This document shows positions 48,339 to 57,687 of a DNA stretch of 64,000 bases, one piece after another. Each line of letters starts with the position of its first letter. Position 1 is the stretch's first letter. Position numbers and translations under genes: made by a program. Under the pieces are notes generated by a model. It searched no databases, was not told the DNA's origin, and worked only from the letters and a program-made list of their open reading frames with translations. This DNA comes from Gammaproteobacteria bacterium (GTDB taxonomy: Bacteria > Pseudomonadota > Gammaproteobacteria > SZUA-229), in assembly GCA_013041745.1 (NCBI GenBank), contig JABDRN010000100.1:1-64000 (forward strand), written 5' to 3'.

Positions 48339-48881
48339 ATGCAGACGATCGCCACACCAGATGAACTTCTGGCACAACTGGCAGAAAAATTAAAAAAATT
48401 GCTTGCCGATAAAGCAATCGAAAATCCATTGATGGTAGGTATCCATACCGGCGGTGTCTGGGTAGCAACCGAACTCTATCAACAGCTCAACACGGCTGAA
48501 CACCTCTTCTCTGAGCCACTTGCAACCCTGGATATCAGCTTCTACCGCGATGACTTTTCACGCATCGGTATGAACCCGAAAGTCAAGCCATCCAAGCTAC
48601 CACCAGACGTCGAAGACCGCCACATCATCCTGGTCGACGATGTACTGCATACCGGCCGCACCATACGTGCAGCGATGAACGAACTATTCGACTATGGTCG
48701 TCCCGCGAGCATCACCCTGGTCTGCCTGATCGAACGCAGCGGTCGCGAATTACCGCTGCAGGCCGATATCGTCGGTGCACATGTAAAACTGAATGAAGGT
48801 GAACATATCAAGTTCAGCGGGCCTGATCCGCTGGCTTTTGAGATACAGCAGATGAATCATAAGAACGCATCCAATGGGTAA
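48339..48881 (+). CDS. pyrR: Bifunctional pyrimidine regulatory protein / uracil phosphoribosyltransferase PyrR
   Basis: The 180-residue type I phosphoribosyltransferase carries the PRPP motif [18 protein letters not shown] (about residues 96-113) and [20 protein letters not shown]. PyrR proteins make UMP from uracil and, in Gram-positives, bind pyr mRNA to control attenuation. It leads the pyrR-pyrB-pyrC' run. I see no attenuator between pyrR and pyrB, which are 8 bases apart. Confidence 0.94.
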   Translation: MQTIATPDELLAQLAEKLKKLLADKAIENPLMVGIHTGGVWVATELYQQLNTAEHLFSEPLATLDISFYRDDFSRIGMNPKVKPSKLPPDVEDRHIILVDDVLHTGRTIRAAMNELFDYGRPASITLVCLIERSGRELPLQADIVGAHVKLNEGEHIKFSGPDPLAFEIQQMNHKNASNG

Positions 48882-48889
48882 CATTTTCT

Positions 48890-49927
48890 ATGGTTAATAA
48901 AGCAACAAAACCCACTGACGCTTTAATCGGACACGATGCCTGGAATATTCAATTAGATAAAAACGGAAATTTAAAACATTTTCTCACCACCGAAGGTCTC
49001 GGCAGCAACATCCTTACACAGATTCTGGATACTGCCGAAAGCTTTGCCAACGTCAATGAAAAAAAGGTCAAAAAAGTACCGCTGTTACGTGGTAAAACCA
49101 TCGTCAACCTGTTCTTCGAGGCCAGCACAAGGACTCGTACCACTTTCGAGCTAGCCGCCAAGCGCCTCTCTGCTGACGTCCTGAATATCAATATCAGCAC
49201 ATCGGCCACTTCGAAAGGTGAAACCCTGCTCGATACCCTACAGAATATCCAGGCGATGCACTGCGATATGTTCGTCGTACGGCACAGTGATTCTGGTGCA
49301 GCCCATTACATTGCAAATCATGTGGCGCCTAACATCAGCATAATCAATGCCGGTGATGGCAGTCATGCCCATCCGACCCAGGCGATGCTCGACATGTTCA
49401 CCATACGGCGTAATAAAGGAGATGATTTTGGTAACCTGCGTGTTGCTATCGTCGGTGATATCCTGCATTCACGTGTGGCCCGCTCGCAGATACATGCGCT
49501 GAATACATTGAACACCGGTGATGTCAGGGTCATCGCTCCTAGAACACTGCTCCCGGTCGATATTGAAAACATGGGTGTCAACGTGTTTCATGACCTGGAC
49601 AAGGGTATCGAAGAGGCAGATGTCGTTATCATGCTGCGCCTGCAGAAAGAGCGCATGCAAGGCGCACTATTGCCCAGTGAGCAGGAATACTTCCAGCTCT
49701 ACGGTCTTACAGAAGAACGTCTGCAGGCTGCGAAGAAAGATGCCATCGTCATGCATCCCGGCCCCATCAACCGTGGCGTAGAGATAGACTCAAATGTAGC
49801 AGATGGCACACGTTCGGTCATTCTCGACCAGGTTTCATATGGTATCGCGGTGCGTATGGCAGTGATGACCATGACGCTCGGCAGAGAACCAGAAGCAGAT
49901 CTGGACATGACAGAGGGTGTCAGCTGA
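48890..49927 (+). CDS. pyrB: Aspartate carbamoyltransferase catalytic subunit PyrB
   Basis: PyrB joins carbamoyl phosphate to aspartate, the first committed step of pyrimidine synthesis. The 345-residue protein has an N-terminal extension of about 35 residues over E. coli PyrB, as in pseudomonad-type enzymes. Carbamoyl-phosphate binding uses [19 protein letters not shown]. Further motifs are [12 protein letters not shown]-like [33 protein letters not shown] and [12 protein letters not shown]. Its stop overlaps the pyrC' start, as expected for subunits of one complex. No pyrI regulatory gene is present. Confidence 0.96.
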   Translation: MVNKATKPTDALIGHDAWNIQLDKNGNLKHFLTTEGLGSNILTQILDTAESFANVNEKKVKKVPLLRGKTIVNLFFEASTRTRTTFELAAKRLSADVLNINISTSATSKGETLLDTLQNIQAMHCDMFVVRHSDSGAAHYIANHVAPNISIINAGDGSHAHPTQAMLDMFTIRRNKGDDFGNLRVAIVGDILHSRVARSQIHALNTLNTGDVRVIAPRTLLPVDIENMGVNVFHDLDKGIEEADVVIMLRLQKERMQGALLPSEQEYFQLYGLTEERLQAAKKDAIVMHPGPINRGVEIDSNVADGTRSVILDQVSYGIAVRMAVMTMTLGREPEADLDMTEGVS

Positions 49928-51222
49928 TGAGTGAGAACACTATGACACTCCTGATAAAGAACGGACACCTGATCGACCCTGCAAACAATATCGACCAGCT
50001 GGCAGATATAAGGATCAGTGAAGGCAAGATCACTGCCATAGAAGCAGCCGACACGGTAGCGCCGGGGACGGATGAGCAACTGATCGATGCCACCGGACTC
50101 ACGGTAATACCAGGCCTGGTCGACTGTTGTGCGCGGCTCCGTGAACCCGGTCTGGAGAACAAAGCGACCATCCACAGTGAAACCATCGCCGCGACGAAGG
50201 CAGGCATCACCACCCTGTGTTGTCCTCCGGATACCGAGCCTGTCATCGACGAACCAGCCGTGGTAGAACTGATCCACCAGAAGGCTGCGAATTCCGGGCA
50301 CAGTCACGTTATCACTATCGGTGCACTTACCGCAGGATTACATGGTGAGCACCTGAGTGAGATGCATGCCCTGAAACAGGCTGGCTGTGTCGGCCTGAGC
50401 AACTGTCGTAAGCCGGTACAGAATTCACTGATTCTGAAACGCGCTTTTGCCTACGCTGCAACATTCGATATGTGTGTATTTATCGAGCCTGATGAACACT
50501 GGTTAAGTATCGGTGGCTGCGCCCATGAAGGCAAGATTGCGACCCGGCTTGGGCTGAAAGGAATTCCCGTCTCGGCAGAGACCATCGCTATCACACGTGC
50601 GCTGGAACTGATCGCTGAAACCGGCGTCAGAGCTCACTTCGGACGACTCTCCAGCGCACACGGTGCTGAACTGATCGCACGCGCCAAAAACGAACAGCTG
50701 CCAGTCACAGCAGACGTCAGTGCACACCAGTTACACCTCACCGAACAGGACATCAGCAGTTACAACAGTGCCTGCCATGTGATCCCACCATTACGTACAC
50801 AGCGTGATATGGAGGCACTACGCAAGGCAGTGGCTGACGATACCATCGACGCTATCTGTTCTGATCATCAGCCGCACAACCTTGACGCTAAACAGGCACC
50901 TTTTGCCAGCACTGAAGCCGGCATCTCTTCTCTGGAGACCTTGTTACCACTGTGTCTACGGCTATCGCAACAGACCGGTGCAGACCTGGCTGCGTTGATC
51001 AATAAAGTGACACGTTCACCAGCAAACATACTAGGTATCGAGGCAGGCAGCCTGACGCCGGGAGCAAACGCAGATATCTGTATATTTAATGACGATGAAG
51101 ACTGGCAGCTGGATACAGAGTGTATACACAGCCATGGTAAAAACACGCCTTTCTATGGCTGGAATTTTCAGGGCAAAGTGAAACACACCATCGTCGATGG
51201 CAAGCTGCTATTTAGTGATTAA
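49927..51222 (+). CDS. pyrC': Non-catalytic dihydroorotase homologue PyrC' (PyrX), partner of aspartate carbamoyltransferase
   Basis: The 431-residue amidohydrolase-fold protein looks like type I dihydroorotase, but its metal site is broken. Where active enzymes have D-x-H-x-H in GLVDxHxHLREPG, this one reads GLVDCCARLREPG (residues 63-75), with the two histidines replaced by cysteine and arginine. The distal SDHQPHN is kept. In Pseudomonas the equivalent pyrC' product is inactive and is needed structurally for the PyrB dodecamer; the same role is inferred here. An active dihydroorotase must be encoded elsewhere. It starts at the last base of pyrB and converges with the pilU-like gene. Confidence 0.93.
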   Translation: MSENTMTLLIKNGHLIDPANNIDQLADIRISEGKITAIEAADTVAPGTDEQLIDATGLTVIPGLVDCCARLREPGLENKATIHSETIAATKAGITTLCCPPDTEPVIDEPAVVELIHQKAANSGHSHVITIGALTAGLHGEHLSEMHALKQAGCVGLSNCRKPVQNSLILKRAFAYAATFDMCVFIEPDEHWLSIGGCAHEGKIATRLGLKGIPVSAETIAITRALELIAETGVRAHFGRLSSAHGAELIARAKNEQLPVTADVSAHQLHLTEQDISSYNSACHVIPPLRTQRDMEALRKAVADDTIDAICSDHQPHNLDAKQAPFASTEAGISSLETLLPLCLRLSQQTGADLAALINKVTRSPANILGIEAGSLTPGANADICIFNDDEDWQLDTECIHSHGKNTPFYGWNFQGKVKHTIVDGKLLFSD

Positions 51223-51255
51223 TACGGCCGAAGGGATACCCCTCCCGGCTCAGAC

Positions 51256-52386
51256 TTACTGCTCAGCCGAACCACTCGGAAACTCCAGAGGTTCATGCTT
51301 GTCCGCCTTGCCTTCCAGCTCTTTGGTGTCGCCGCCAAAATTGATCTTCCATTCCAGATCGCTGCTCGAATCTGCATTATCCAGTGCCGCTTTAAGATCG
51401 ATTTTTTTAGCTTTATACAGTTCGAATAAAGACTGATCAAAGGTCTTCATCCCTGCCTCGCTGCCCTTACTCATGATATCCTTGATCTCATGGAAGTTTG
51501 CATCACGGATCAATTTACTGATATACGGAGTATTTACCAGCACCTCTACGGCTGCAACACGGCTGCCCTCTTCGGTTTTCACCAGGCGCTGCGCGAGGAT
51601 ACAGTTAAGGTTCAGCGACAGGTCCATCAATACCTGGTTGTGGGCTTCAGTCGGGAAAAAATTTAACAGCCTGTCTAAAGTCTGGTTGGCATTCGTTGCA
51701 TGCAGAGTAGTCAGACATAGATGGCCGGTGTCAGCATAGCGCAACGCAGCCTCCATGGCATCCCTGTCCCTGGCCTCGCCGATCATGATGACATCTGGCG
51801 CTTCGCGCATCGCTTCTCTTAATGCATTATCAAACGACAACGTATCCAGACCAACTTCACGCTGCCCGACGATACATTTCTTATGTCGGAACATGAATTC
51901 GATCGGGTCTTCTACGGTAAGTATATGACCAGTTTCACTCATATTTCGATGATCCAGCATCGATGCCAGCGAAGTCGACTTGCCCATGCCGGTCGCGCCG
52001 ACAACGAGCACAAGCCCTTTCTTGCGCATGATCATACTCTTGTAAATTTCTGGCAGACCAAGCTCATCGATGGTTGGGATCTCCGCTTTGATGTAGCGGA
52101 TGACCATCGAAACTTCACCCCTTTGCATATAAACATTGATACGAAAACGTCCCAGGTCTGTGTAAGAGACACCCAGGTTCAGCTCCATGTTTTTTTCAAA
52201 GTCCTTGATCTGTGCCGGGCTAAGCAGATCATAGGCCAGCTTTTTTGTCATACCAGGATTTAACATGCTCTTTCCGACCGGACGCATGGAGCCATCGATG
52301 CGAACACTTACCGGCGCACCCGTAGTGAAATACATGTCTGAAGCCTGCTGCTCAGACATCAATTTTAAATATGGCTGCAAATTCAT
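51256..52386 (-). CDS. PilT/PilU-family pilus ATPase, additional PilU-like paralogue
   Basis: The 376-residue ATPase resembles PilU more than PilT. It has SEQQASDMYFTTGAPVSVRI at the N-terminus, Walker A VGATGMGKST, Walker B APDVIMIGEARDRD, a His box in TGHLCLTTLHATNANQTLDR, and a PilU-like C-terminus LYKAKKIDLKAALDNADSSS. It lacks the AIRNLIRE motif of PilT. It is third in line after pilT and pilU, 75 bases downstream of pilU, and the three are probably co-transcribed. It may tune retraction force or act as an accessory motor; that is inference from family. Confidence 0.88.
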   Translation of the reverse strand: MNLQPYLKLMSEQQASDMYFTTGAPVSVRIDGSMRPVGKSMLNPGMTKKLAYDLLSPAQIKDFEKNMELNLGVSYTDLGRFRINVYMQRGEVSMVIRYIKAEIPTIDELGLPEIYKSMIMRKKGLVLVVGATGMGKSTSLASMLDHRNMSETGHILTVEDPIEFMFRHKKCIVGQREVGLDTLSFDNALREAMREAPDVIMIGEARDRDAMEAALRYADTGHLCLTTLHATNANQTLDRLLNFFPTEAHNQVLMDLSLNLNCILAQRLVKTEEGSRVAAVEVLVNTPYISKLIRDANFHEIKDIMSKGSEAGMKTFDQSLFELYKAKKIDLKAALDNADSSSDLEWKINFGGDTKELEGKADKHEPLEFPSGSAEQ

Positions 52387-52461
52387 CGTTTGATCCTGTC
52401 TGATATATTTATCTGCATGTCACATCAATAAATTTTGTTCACTTTTCTCTAGTACAGGATA

Positions 52462-53625
52462 TCAACGGATACGTGATTTATCATCACTGTCTTCCATCGA
52501 TATATTGTCCAGGCCTTCCATCAGGTCACTATTGCTGGAATCTTTACCTTCCAGTTTTATCCGCAGGCGCAGGTCATTGACAGAGTCCGCATTTCTGAGC
52601 GCATCTTCATATTTGATCTGGCCACCCTCGTAAAGGTTAAACAGCGCCTGGTCAAAGGTCTGCATGCCCAGCTCGTTGGATTTGGCGATCAGCTCCTTGA
52701 TGTCATGGACATTACCCTTGAAGATAAGGTCTGCCATCAGTGGTGTATTGATCATGATCTCGATCGCGGCCATGCGGCCATTTCCTGATATGGTCGGGAT
52801 AAGCCGCTGCGAGATAAGGCTCTTCAGATTCAATGACAGGTCCATCAACAGCTGTGCCCGACGGTCTTCCGGGAAAAAGTTGATGATACGGTCAAGCGCC
52901 TGGTTGGTACTGTTAGCGTGCAAGGTCGACAGGCACAGGTGGCCGGTCTCGGCAAAGGCGATCGCATGCTCCATGGTATCCCGATCACGGATCTCACCGA
53001 TCAGGATAACATCCGGTGCCTGCCGCAGGGTATTCTTCAGGGCGATCTCATAATTATCAGTATCGACACCTACTTCACGCTGGGTGACGATACAGTTCTT
53101 ATGATTATGGACAAATTCTATCGGGTCTTCGATGGTGATGATATGTCCATGACTGTTCTGGTTACGGTAACCCACCATCGCTGCCAGCGATGTCGACTTA
53201 CCTGAACCTGTGGCACCGACAAAGATCACCAGGCCGCGTTTAGTCATGGAGATATCTCTTAAAATTGGCGGCAGGTTAAGGTCATCGAACTCCGGTATCT
53301 CGGAGCGGATAACACGCAGCACCACGCCGACCGAACCACGCTGGGTGAATGCATTGACACGGAAGCGGGACACACCTGGCAGACTGATAGCAAAGTTACA
53401 CTCCTGTGTCTCCTCGAACTCCGCACGCTGCTTATCGTTCATGATCGAACTCACCAGTACCTGCGTATGCTGCGGACTGAGCGCCTGGTTCGATAGCGGT
53501 TTCATCGCACCATCGACTTTCATCGAAGGCGCCGCGCCTGCCGTGATGAACATATCCGAACCATCTTTCTGCACCATCATGCGCAGCATGTCATGCATGT
53601 ATTTTATTGCCTTTTCGCGATCCAC
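52462..53625 (-). CDS. pilU: Type IV pilus accessory retraction ATPase PilU
   Basis: The 387-residue protein matches PilU closely: MVQKDGSDMFITAGAAPSMK, TKRGLVIFVGATGSGKSTSL (Walker A), VTQREVGVDTDNYEIALKN, APDVILIGEIRDRDTMEH (Walker B), LCLSTLHANSTNQALDRII and NLYEGGQIKYEDALRNADS. PilU works with PilT to pull back pili under load. It lies 36 bases after pilT. The C-terminal tail beyond LRIKLEGKDSS is acidic and probably disordered. Confidence 0.95.
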   Translation of the reverse strand: MDREKAIKYMHDMLRMMVQKDGSDMFITAGAAPSMKVDGAMKPLSNQALSPQHTQVLVSSIMNDKQRAEFEETQECNFAISLPGVSRFRVNAFTQRGSVGVVLRVIRSEIPEFDDLNLPPILRDISMTKRGLVIFVGATGSGKSTSLAAMVGYRNQNSHGHIITIEDPIEFVHNHKNCIVTQREVGVDTDNYEIALKNTLRQAPDVILIGEIRDRDTMEHAIAFAETGHLCLSTLHANSTNQALDRIINFFPEDRRAQLLMDLSLNLKSLISQRLIPTISGNGRMAAIEIMINTPLMADLIFKGNVHDIKELIAKSNELGMQTFDQALFNLYEGGQIKYEDALRNADSVNDLRLRIKLEGKDSSNSDLMEGLDNISMEDSDDKSRIR

Positions 53626-53661
53626 TTAGATCACCTCGTTACTGTATCGTTAATCTTGATG

Positions 53662-54696
53662 TTAAAAAATATCTTTATTGGCGGCTTTCTTACGCGCTTC
53701 ATCTTTACTGATGAGGCCACGTGCGAGCAGCTCCTGCAGGTTCTGGTCCAGTGTCTGCATGCCGATAGCCTGGCCGGTCTGGATGGCAGAGAACATCTGT
53801 GCGATCTTGTTCTCACGGATCAGGTTCTTGATCGCCGATGTTCCGATCATGATCTCGTGTGCCGCTACCCTGCCACCACCGATCTTTTTCAGCAGGGTCT
53901 GCGAGATAACCGCGCGCAATGATTCAGACATCATCGCACGCACCATCTCTTTCTCTGCCGCCGGGAACACATCGACGATACGGTCGACGGTTTTTGCAGC
54001 TGAACTGGTGTGCAGGGTACCGAATACCAGGTGGCCGGTTTCGGCCGCAGACAGCGCCAGCCGGATGGTTTCGAGGTCACGCATCTCACCTACCAGGATG
54101 ACATCAGGGTCCTCACGGAGGGCAGATCGAAGGGCTTCGCTGAAGCCCAGAGTATCGCGGTGCACCTCACGCTGGTTGATCAGCGACTTCTTGCTCTCGT
54201 GCACGAATTCGATCGGGTCTTCGATAGTCAGGATATGGCCATAATGGTTCTCATTGACATAGTTCACCATACCGGCGAGCGTGGTCGATTTACCAGAACC
54301 GGTCGGGCCCGTCACCAGGACGATACCGCGAGGCGTATTTGAGATGTCTTCGAAGATCTTTGGCGCACCCAGTTCTTCCAGTGTCAGTATCTTGGACGGA
54401 ATGGTACGAAAAACTGCACCAGAACCCCTGTTATGGTTAAACGCATTGACACGAAAACGCGCCAGCCCCGGTATCTCGAAGGAAAAATCTGTCTCCCAGT
54501 ATTCCTCATAGGTTTTGCGCTGCTTATCATTCATGATGTCATACACCATGCCATGGACATGCTCATGGTCCATAGGATCAACATTGATACGGCGCACATC
54601 ACCATCTACACGTATCATCGGTGGAAGACCCGCCGAAAGGTGTAAATCCGAAGCGCCATTTTTTACGCTAAAAGCAAGTAGCTGAGCGATATCCAT
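53662..54696 (-). CDS. pilT: Type IV pilus retraction ATPase PilT
   Basis: PilT is the hexameric motor that depolymerises the pilus. The 344-residue protein has MDIAQLLAFSVKNGASDLHL, Walker A VTGPTGSGKSTTLAGM, Asp box and TIEDPIEFVHESKKSLINQR, Walker B DPDVILVGEMRDLET, His box TGHLVFGTLHTSSAAKTVDR, and the retraction motif in AIKNLIRENK. An AGGGG site stands 7 bases before the ATG. It is first of three ATPase genes and divergent from proC. In Pseudomonas yggS lies between pilT and proC; it is absent here. Confidence 0.96.
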   Translation of the reverse strand: MDIAQLLAFSVKNGASDLHLSAGLPPMIRVDGDVRRINVDPMDHEHVHGMVYDIMNDKQRKTYEEYWETDFSFEIPGLARFRVNAFNHNRGSGAVFRTIPSKILTLEELGAPKIFEDISNTPRGIVLVTGPTGSGKSTTLAGMVNYVNENHYGHILTIEDPIEFVHESKKSLINQREVHRDTLGFSEALRSALREDPDVILVGEMRDLETIRLALSAAETGHLVFGTLHTSSAAKTVDRIVDVFPAAEKEMVRAMMSESLRAVISQTLLKKIGGGRVAAHEIMIGTSAIKNLIRENKIAQMFSAIQTGQAIGMQTLDQNLQELLARGLISKDEARKKAANKDIF

Positions 54697-54725
54697 CTAA
54701 TTCCCCTGATATGAATAAAGTTTTT

Positions 54726-54754
54726 CTTATAATGACTCTCCTATTTATAGCCAA
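54726..54754 (-). promoter_or_regulatory. Probable sigma-70 promoter of pilT
   Basis: On the minus strand TTGGCT (54754-54749) is followed after 17 bases by TATAAG (54731-54726), matching consensus at four and five positions. The -10 ends 29 bases before the pilT start. Confidence 0.5.
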
Positions 54755-54882
54755 GAATCACGTTACTTTCTTTAATCCGCGACTAATTCAGAAATATTTT
54801 TGCCTCATCGTTCAAATCAGGGAATATCAAGTGAGTGTGTTAAAATCAGCGCGAAATTTAATTACCGGAATGTGAACCCAAG

Positions 54883-55698
54883 ATGCCCACTATCGGATTT
54901 ATCGGCGGCGGCAACATGGCTGCCAGCCTCATCGGCGGACTGATCAACGCTGGCATATCTGCATCGAATATCACCGTTGCAGAACCAGACGAAGAACGCC
55001 GCCACTCGCTGGCAGGACAGTTTGGCATCAATACCTCTGCCGATAACAACGCGACACTTGACTGCGAGATCATCGTACTGGCTGTCAAACCGCAGCTCTT
55101 GAAGCAGGTATGTGAACAGCTGGATACCTCGCCAGATAGTCAGCTTTTATTCATATCCATCGCGGCAGGTATCAGGAGCACCGATATCAACCGCTGGCTG
55201 AAAGGCGGCAAGGCGGTCGTTCGCTGTATGCCAAATACACCGGCCCTGTTGCAATGCGGTGCTTCCGGCCTGTATGCGAATGATATAGTCAGCGACAGTC
55301 AGAGGCAGCAGGCAGAAAAAATCATGCAGGCTGTCGGTATCGTGATATGGGTCGATAATGAAGACCAGCTCGATGCGGTTACTGCTGTCTCCGGCAGCGG
55401 CCCGGCCTACTTCTTCCTGATGATGGAAGCCATGCAGCAGGCAGGTGAATCACTGGGACTGGATGCCGATATTACTCAAAAACTGGTATTGCAGACTGCG
55501 CTCGGTGCCGCACGTATGGCACTGGAGAGCGACTCCTCAGCCAGTGAACTGCGCCAGATGGTGACTTCAAAAGGCGGCACTACTGAGCAGGCGATCTTGA
55601 GTTTTCAGTCAGCAGATTATAATAAGATCGTACTGGATGCACTGAGAGCTGCAAATGACCGTTCTATCTCGCTTGCGGATGAACTCGGATCAGAATAA
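54883..55698 (+). CDS. proC: Pyrroline-5-carboxylate reductase ProC
   Basis: ProC reduces pyrroline-5-carboxylate to proline with NADPH. The 271-residue protein has the Rossmann start IGFIGGGNMAASLIGGLI, LAVKPQLLKQV, VVRCMPNTPALLQCGASGLY, and the C-terminal domain with TAVSGSGPAYFFLMMEAMQ and TSKGGTTEQAI. It is divergent from pilT and followed after 49 bases by yggT. Confidence 0.96.
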   Translation: MPTIGFIGGGNMAASLIGGLINAGISASNITVAEPDEERRHSLAGQFGINTSADNNATLDCEIIVLAVKPQLLKQVCEQLDTSPDSQLLFISIAAGIRSTDINRWLKGGKAVVRCMPNTPALLQCGASGLYANDIVSDSQRQQAEKIMQAVGIVIWVDNEDQLDAVTAVSGSGPAYFFLMMEAMQQAGESLGLDADITQKLVLQTALGAARMALESDSSASELRQMVTSKGGTTEQAILSFQSADYNKIVLDALRAANDRSISLADELGSE

Positions 55699-55747
55699 GA
55701 CTAGATAACAGAACAAATCAGAAATTACACAGTTACAGGTAATACAG

Positions 55748-56290
55748 ATGAGCCAGGAAAATCCCTTTATCTTTTTGATCGATACTCTATTCAGTATCTA
55801 TATCGCGATCATGCTGTTGCGATTTTTATTACAGCAGGTCGGCGCAGATTTTTACAATCCCATATCACAGTTCGTGGTCAAAGCCACGCAGCCACTGGTG
55901 ACTGTCGCCCGGCGTTTCATACCGAGCATAAAAAAAGTCGACACGGCGACGCTGGTCCTGGTGGTAGTCCTGATCCTGGTGAAACTGACCATCTTGTTCG
56001 CCATCGCCGGCGTGCAGTTTAATGGTCAGTTGTTGCTGATCCAGTCCTTATACGACCTGATATCATTAACCTTTGATATCTTCATCGTCGCCCTGTTCAT
56101 CCAGGCCATCCTGAGCTGGATCAACCCGGACCCTTATCATCCCGTCAACAGGCTATTGAGCAGCCTGACATTCCCGATACTGCGCCCGATACAAAAAAAT
56201 GTGCCGCCGATCGGTGGTATCGACCTCTCGGTACTGATCGCGCTGATCGCACTAATGTTCATTAAAAAGCTGGTGCTATCGCTGTTTTGA
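55748..56290 (+). CDS. yggT: YggT family membrane protein
   Basis: The 180-residue protein has two YggT repeats, each a pair of membrane helices around the motif RFLLQQVGADFYNPISQFVV (first copy) and QAILSWINPDPYHPVNRLLS (second copy). The family is widespread next to proC/yggS, and its function is not settled; some members are linked to osmotic tolerance or cell division. It converges with gspF, 23 bases away. Confidence 0.93.
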   Translation: MSQENPFIFLIDTLFSIYIAIMLLRFLLQQVGADFYNPISQFVVKATQPLVTVARRFIPSIKKVDTATLVLVVVLILVKLTILFAIAGVQFNGQLLLIQSLYDLISLTFDIFIVALFIQAILSWINPDPYHPVNRLLSSLTFPILRPIQKNVPPIGGIDLSVLIALIALMFIKKLVLSLF

Positions 56291-56313
56291 CTGGCTCATG
56301 CTGAAACGGTTTA

Positions 56314-57558
56314 TTATTTGACCAGTGAATTCAGGTCAAATATCGGCAGCAGGATCCCAAGCACGATGAGCAGCACCATCAGTCCCATGGTCAGGATGAT
56401 CACCGGTTCCAGGATGCCGACGATATAGGCGATCATCGTCACCTGCTCACGCTCCAGCTGGACCGATGCACGCTCCAGCATCTCTTCCAGCTTGCCGCTG
56501 TTTTCACCGCTGGCGATCAGCTGCAATGTCATAGGAGGAAACAGCTTGCTGTGCTCCAGGGCATTCTTGATGTTGGTACCTTCTCGGACACGGTCCGTGG
56601 CCTCCAGGATTGCCTGCCGCATCGGCAGGTTGGAGACCACCTTTGCCGATATCTTCATCGCCTCCAGGATATTCACACCGCTGCCGGTGAGGATGCTGAA
56701 GGTGCGGGTGAATAATGCCGCATTGAGGCCCCGCACCAGTCGGTGGATTACCGGGAGCCTGAACAGGAACATGTGGTATTTCATCATGAATGCAGGCCGT
56801 GTCAACAATACCTGAAAACCGATAAACAGCGCGACCACTGCAATCAACAGCAGCATTCCGTAATCGACAACGAAATCACTCATCGCGATCAGCGTCACGG
56901 TAAGCCCCGGTAGTTCCTGACCGGTGTCTTCGAAAACGGAGACCACCTGCGGCACGATGCTGGTCATCATGAACACCACGATAGCAATCGCAAACAGTGA
57001 CAGAAATGCCGGATAGATCAGTGCCTGCCTGACCTTGCCCTGAATCTCCTGCCGGCTCTCGGTATAATCGGCGAGACGGTCCAACACGGTATCGAGGTGA
57101 CCCGACTGCTCACCGGCATCGACCGTGGCACGGTATAACTCAGGAAATACTTTTGGATAATCTGCCAGACCGACGGCCAGCGAGTGCCCTTCTAAAACAC
57201 GCGAGCGAATGGCATAGAGCATACTCTTGATGCGCTGTTTTTCCGTCTGGTTGGCGACAGCAGCCAGTGTTTCATCCAGCGGCAGAGCCGCCTGAATAAG
57301 GGTGGCGAGCTGGCGGGTCAGCAATGCAAGCTCTGTTGAACTTATGCCTCGCTGTAAAAACCTCGGCACTGAAACGCCGACACCGCTCTTATCGCCGCGC
57401 TGACTGTCTTTGGCTTTTCTCCTGCTCTCGCTGATCTCCAGCGGCATCATGCCTTTATCGCGCAACAACTGCCGGACCTGCCTGGCGGTGTCGCCTTCGA
57501 TCACGCCCTTGCGTTCTTTGCCTTTGTCATCGAGTACGATGTATTCAAATGCTGCCAT
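56314..57558 (-). CDS. gspF: Type II secretion inner-membrane platform protein GspF
   Basis: GspF is the polytopic core of the type II secretion assembly platform and contacts the ATPase GspE. From the ATG at 57558 (MAAFEYIVLDDKGKERKGVI) it has about 414 residues; a TTG at 57570 is an alternative. It shows two homologous cytoplasmic domains (RQLATLIQAALPLDETLAAV and FSILTGSGVNILEAMKISAK) and three membrane helices, the last near the C-terminus (ILTMGLMVLLIVLGILLPIF). It is the last gsp gene here and is separated from gspE by a large inverted repeat. Confidence 0.94.
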   Translation of the reverse strand: MAAFEYIVLDDKGKERKGVIEGDTARQVRQLLRDKGMMPLEISESRRKAKDSQRGDKSGVGVSVPRFLQRGISSTELALLTRQLATLIQAALPLDETLAAVANQTEKQRIKSMLYAIRSRVLEGHSLAVGLADYPKVFPELYRATVDAGEQSGHLDTVLDRLADYTESRQEIQGKVRQALIYPAFLSLFAIAIVVFMMTSIVPQVVSVFEDTGQELPGLTVTLIAMSDFVVDYGMLLLIAVVALFIGFQVLLTRPAFMMKYHMFLFRLPVIHRLVRGLNAALFTRTFSILTGSGVNILEAMKISAKVVSNLPMRQAILEATDRVREGTNIKNALEHSKLFPPMTLQLIASGENSGKLEEMLERASVQLEREQVTMIAYIVGILEPVIILTMGLMVLLIVLGILLPIFDLNSLVK

Positions 57559-57567
57559 CTTTAAAAA

Positions 57568-57681
57568 CAATGAAAAGTGAAAAATGAAAAATGAAAAATA
57601 TCAGACAATGATGACACTGGTATCATTACCTGTATGTTTTGTGTTTTTATATTTTCATTTTTCATTTTTCGTTCTTCATTG
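57568..57681. repeat. Long imperfect inverted repeat filling the gspE-gspF gap
   Basis: The left arm (57568-57600) begins CAATGAAAAGTG and continues with three TGAAAAA units. The right arm (57650-57681) is its reverse complement, with about three mismatches and one indel, ending TTCTTCATTG. The arms of about 32 bases enclose 49 bases that hold a smaller repeat AATGAT/ATCATT (57607-57612 and 57622-57627). The element ends 6 bases from the gspE stop and 9 bases from the gspF start, so it fills the intergenic space. It could form an mRNA hairpin or be an inserted miniature element. Confidence 0.85.
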
Positions 57682-57687
57682 ACCTGA

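Noticed and set aside
51223-51255. Bidirectional terminator between pyrC' and the pilU-like gene
   Set aside because: A weak GCCG/CGGC and GGG/CCC pairing exists, but there is no T run on either strand, so I do not call it.
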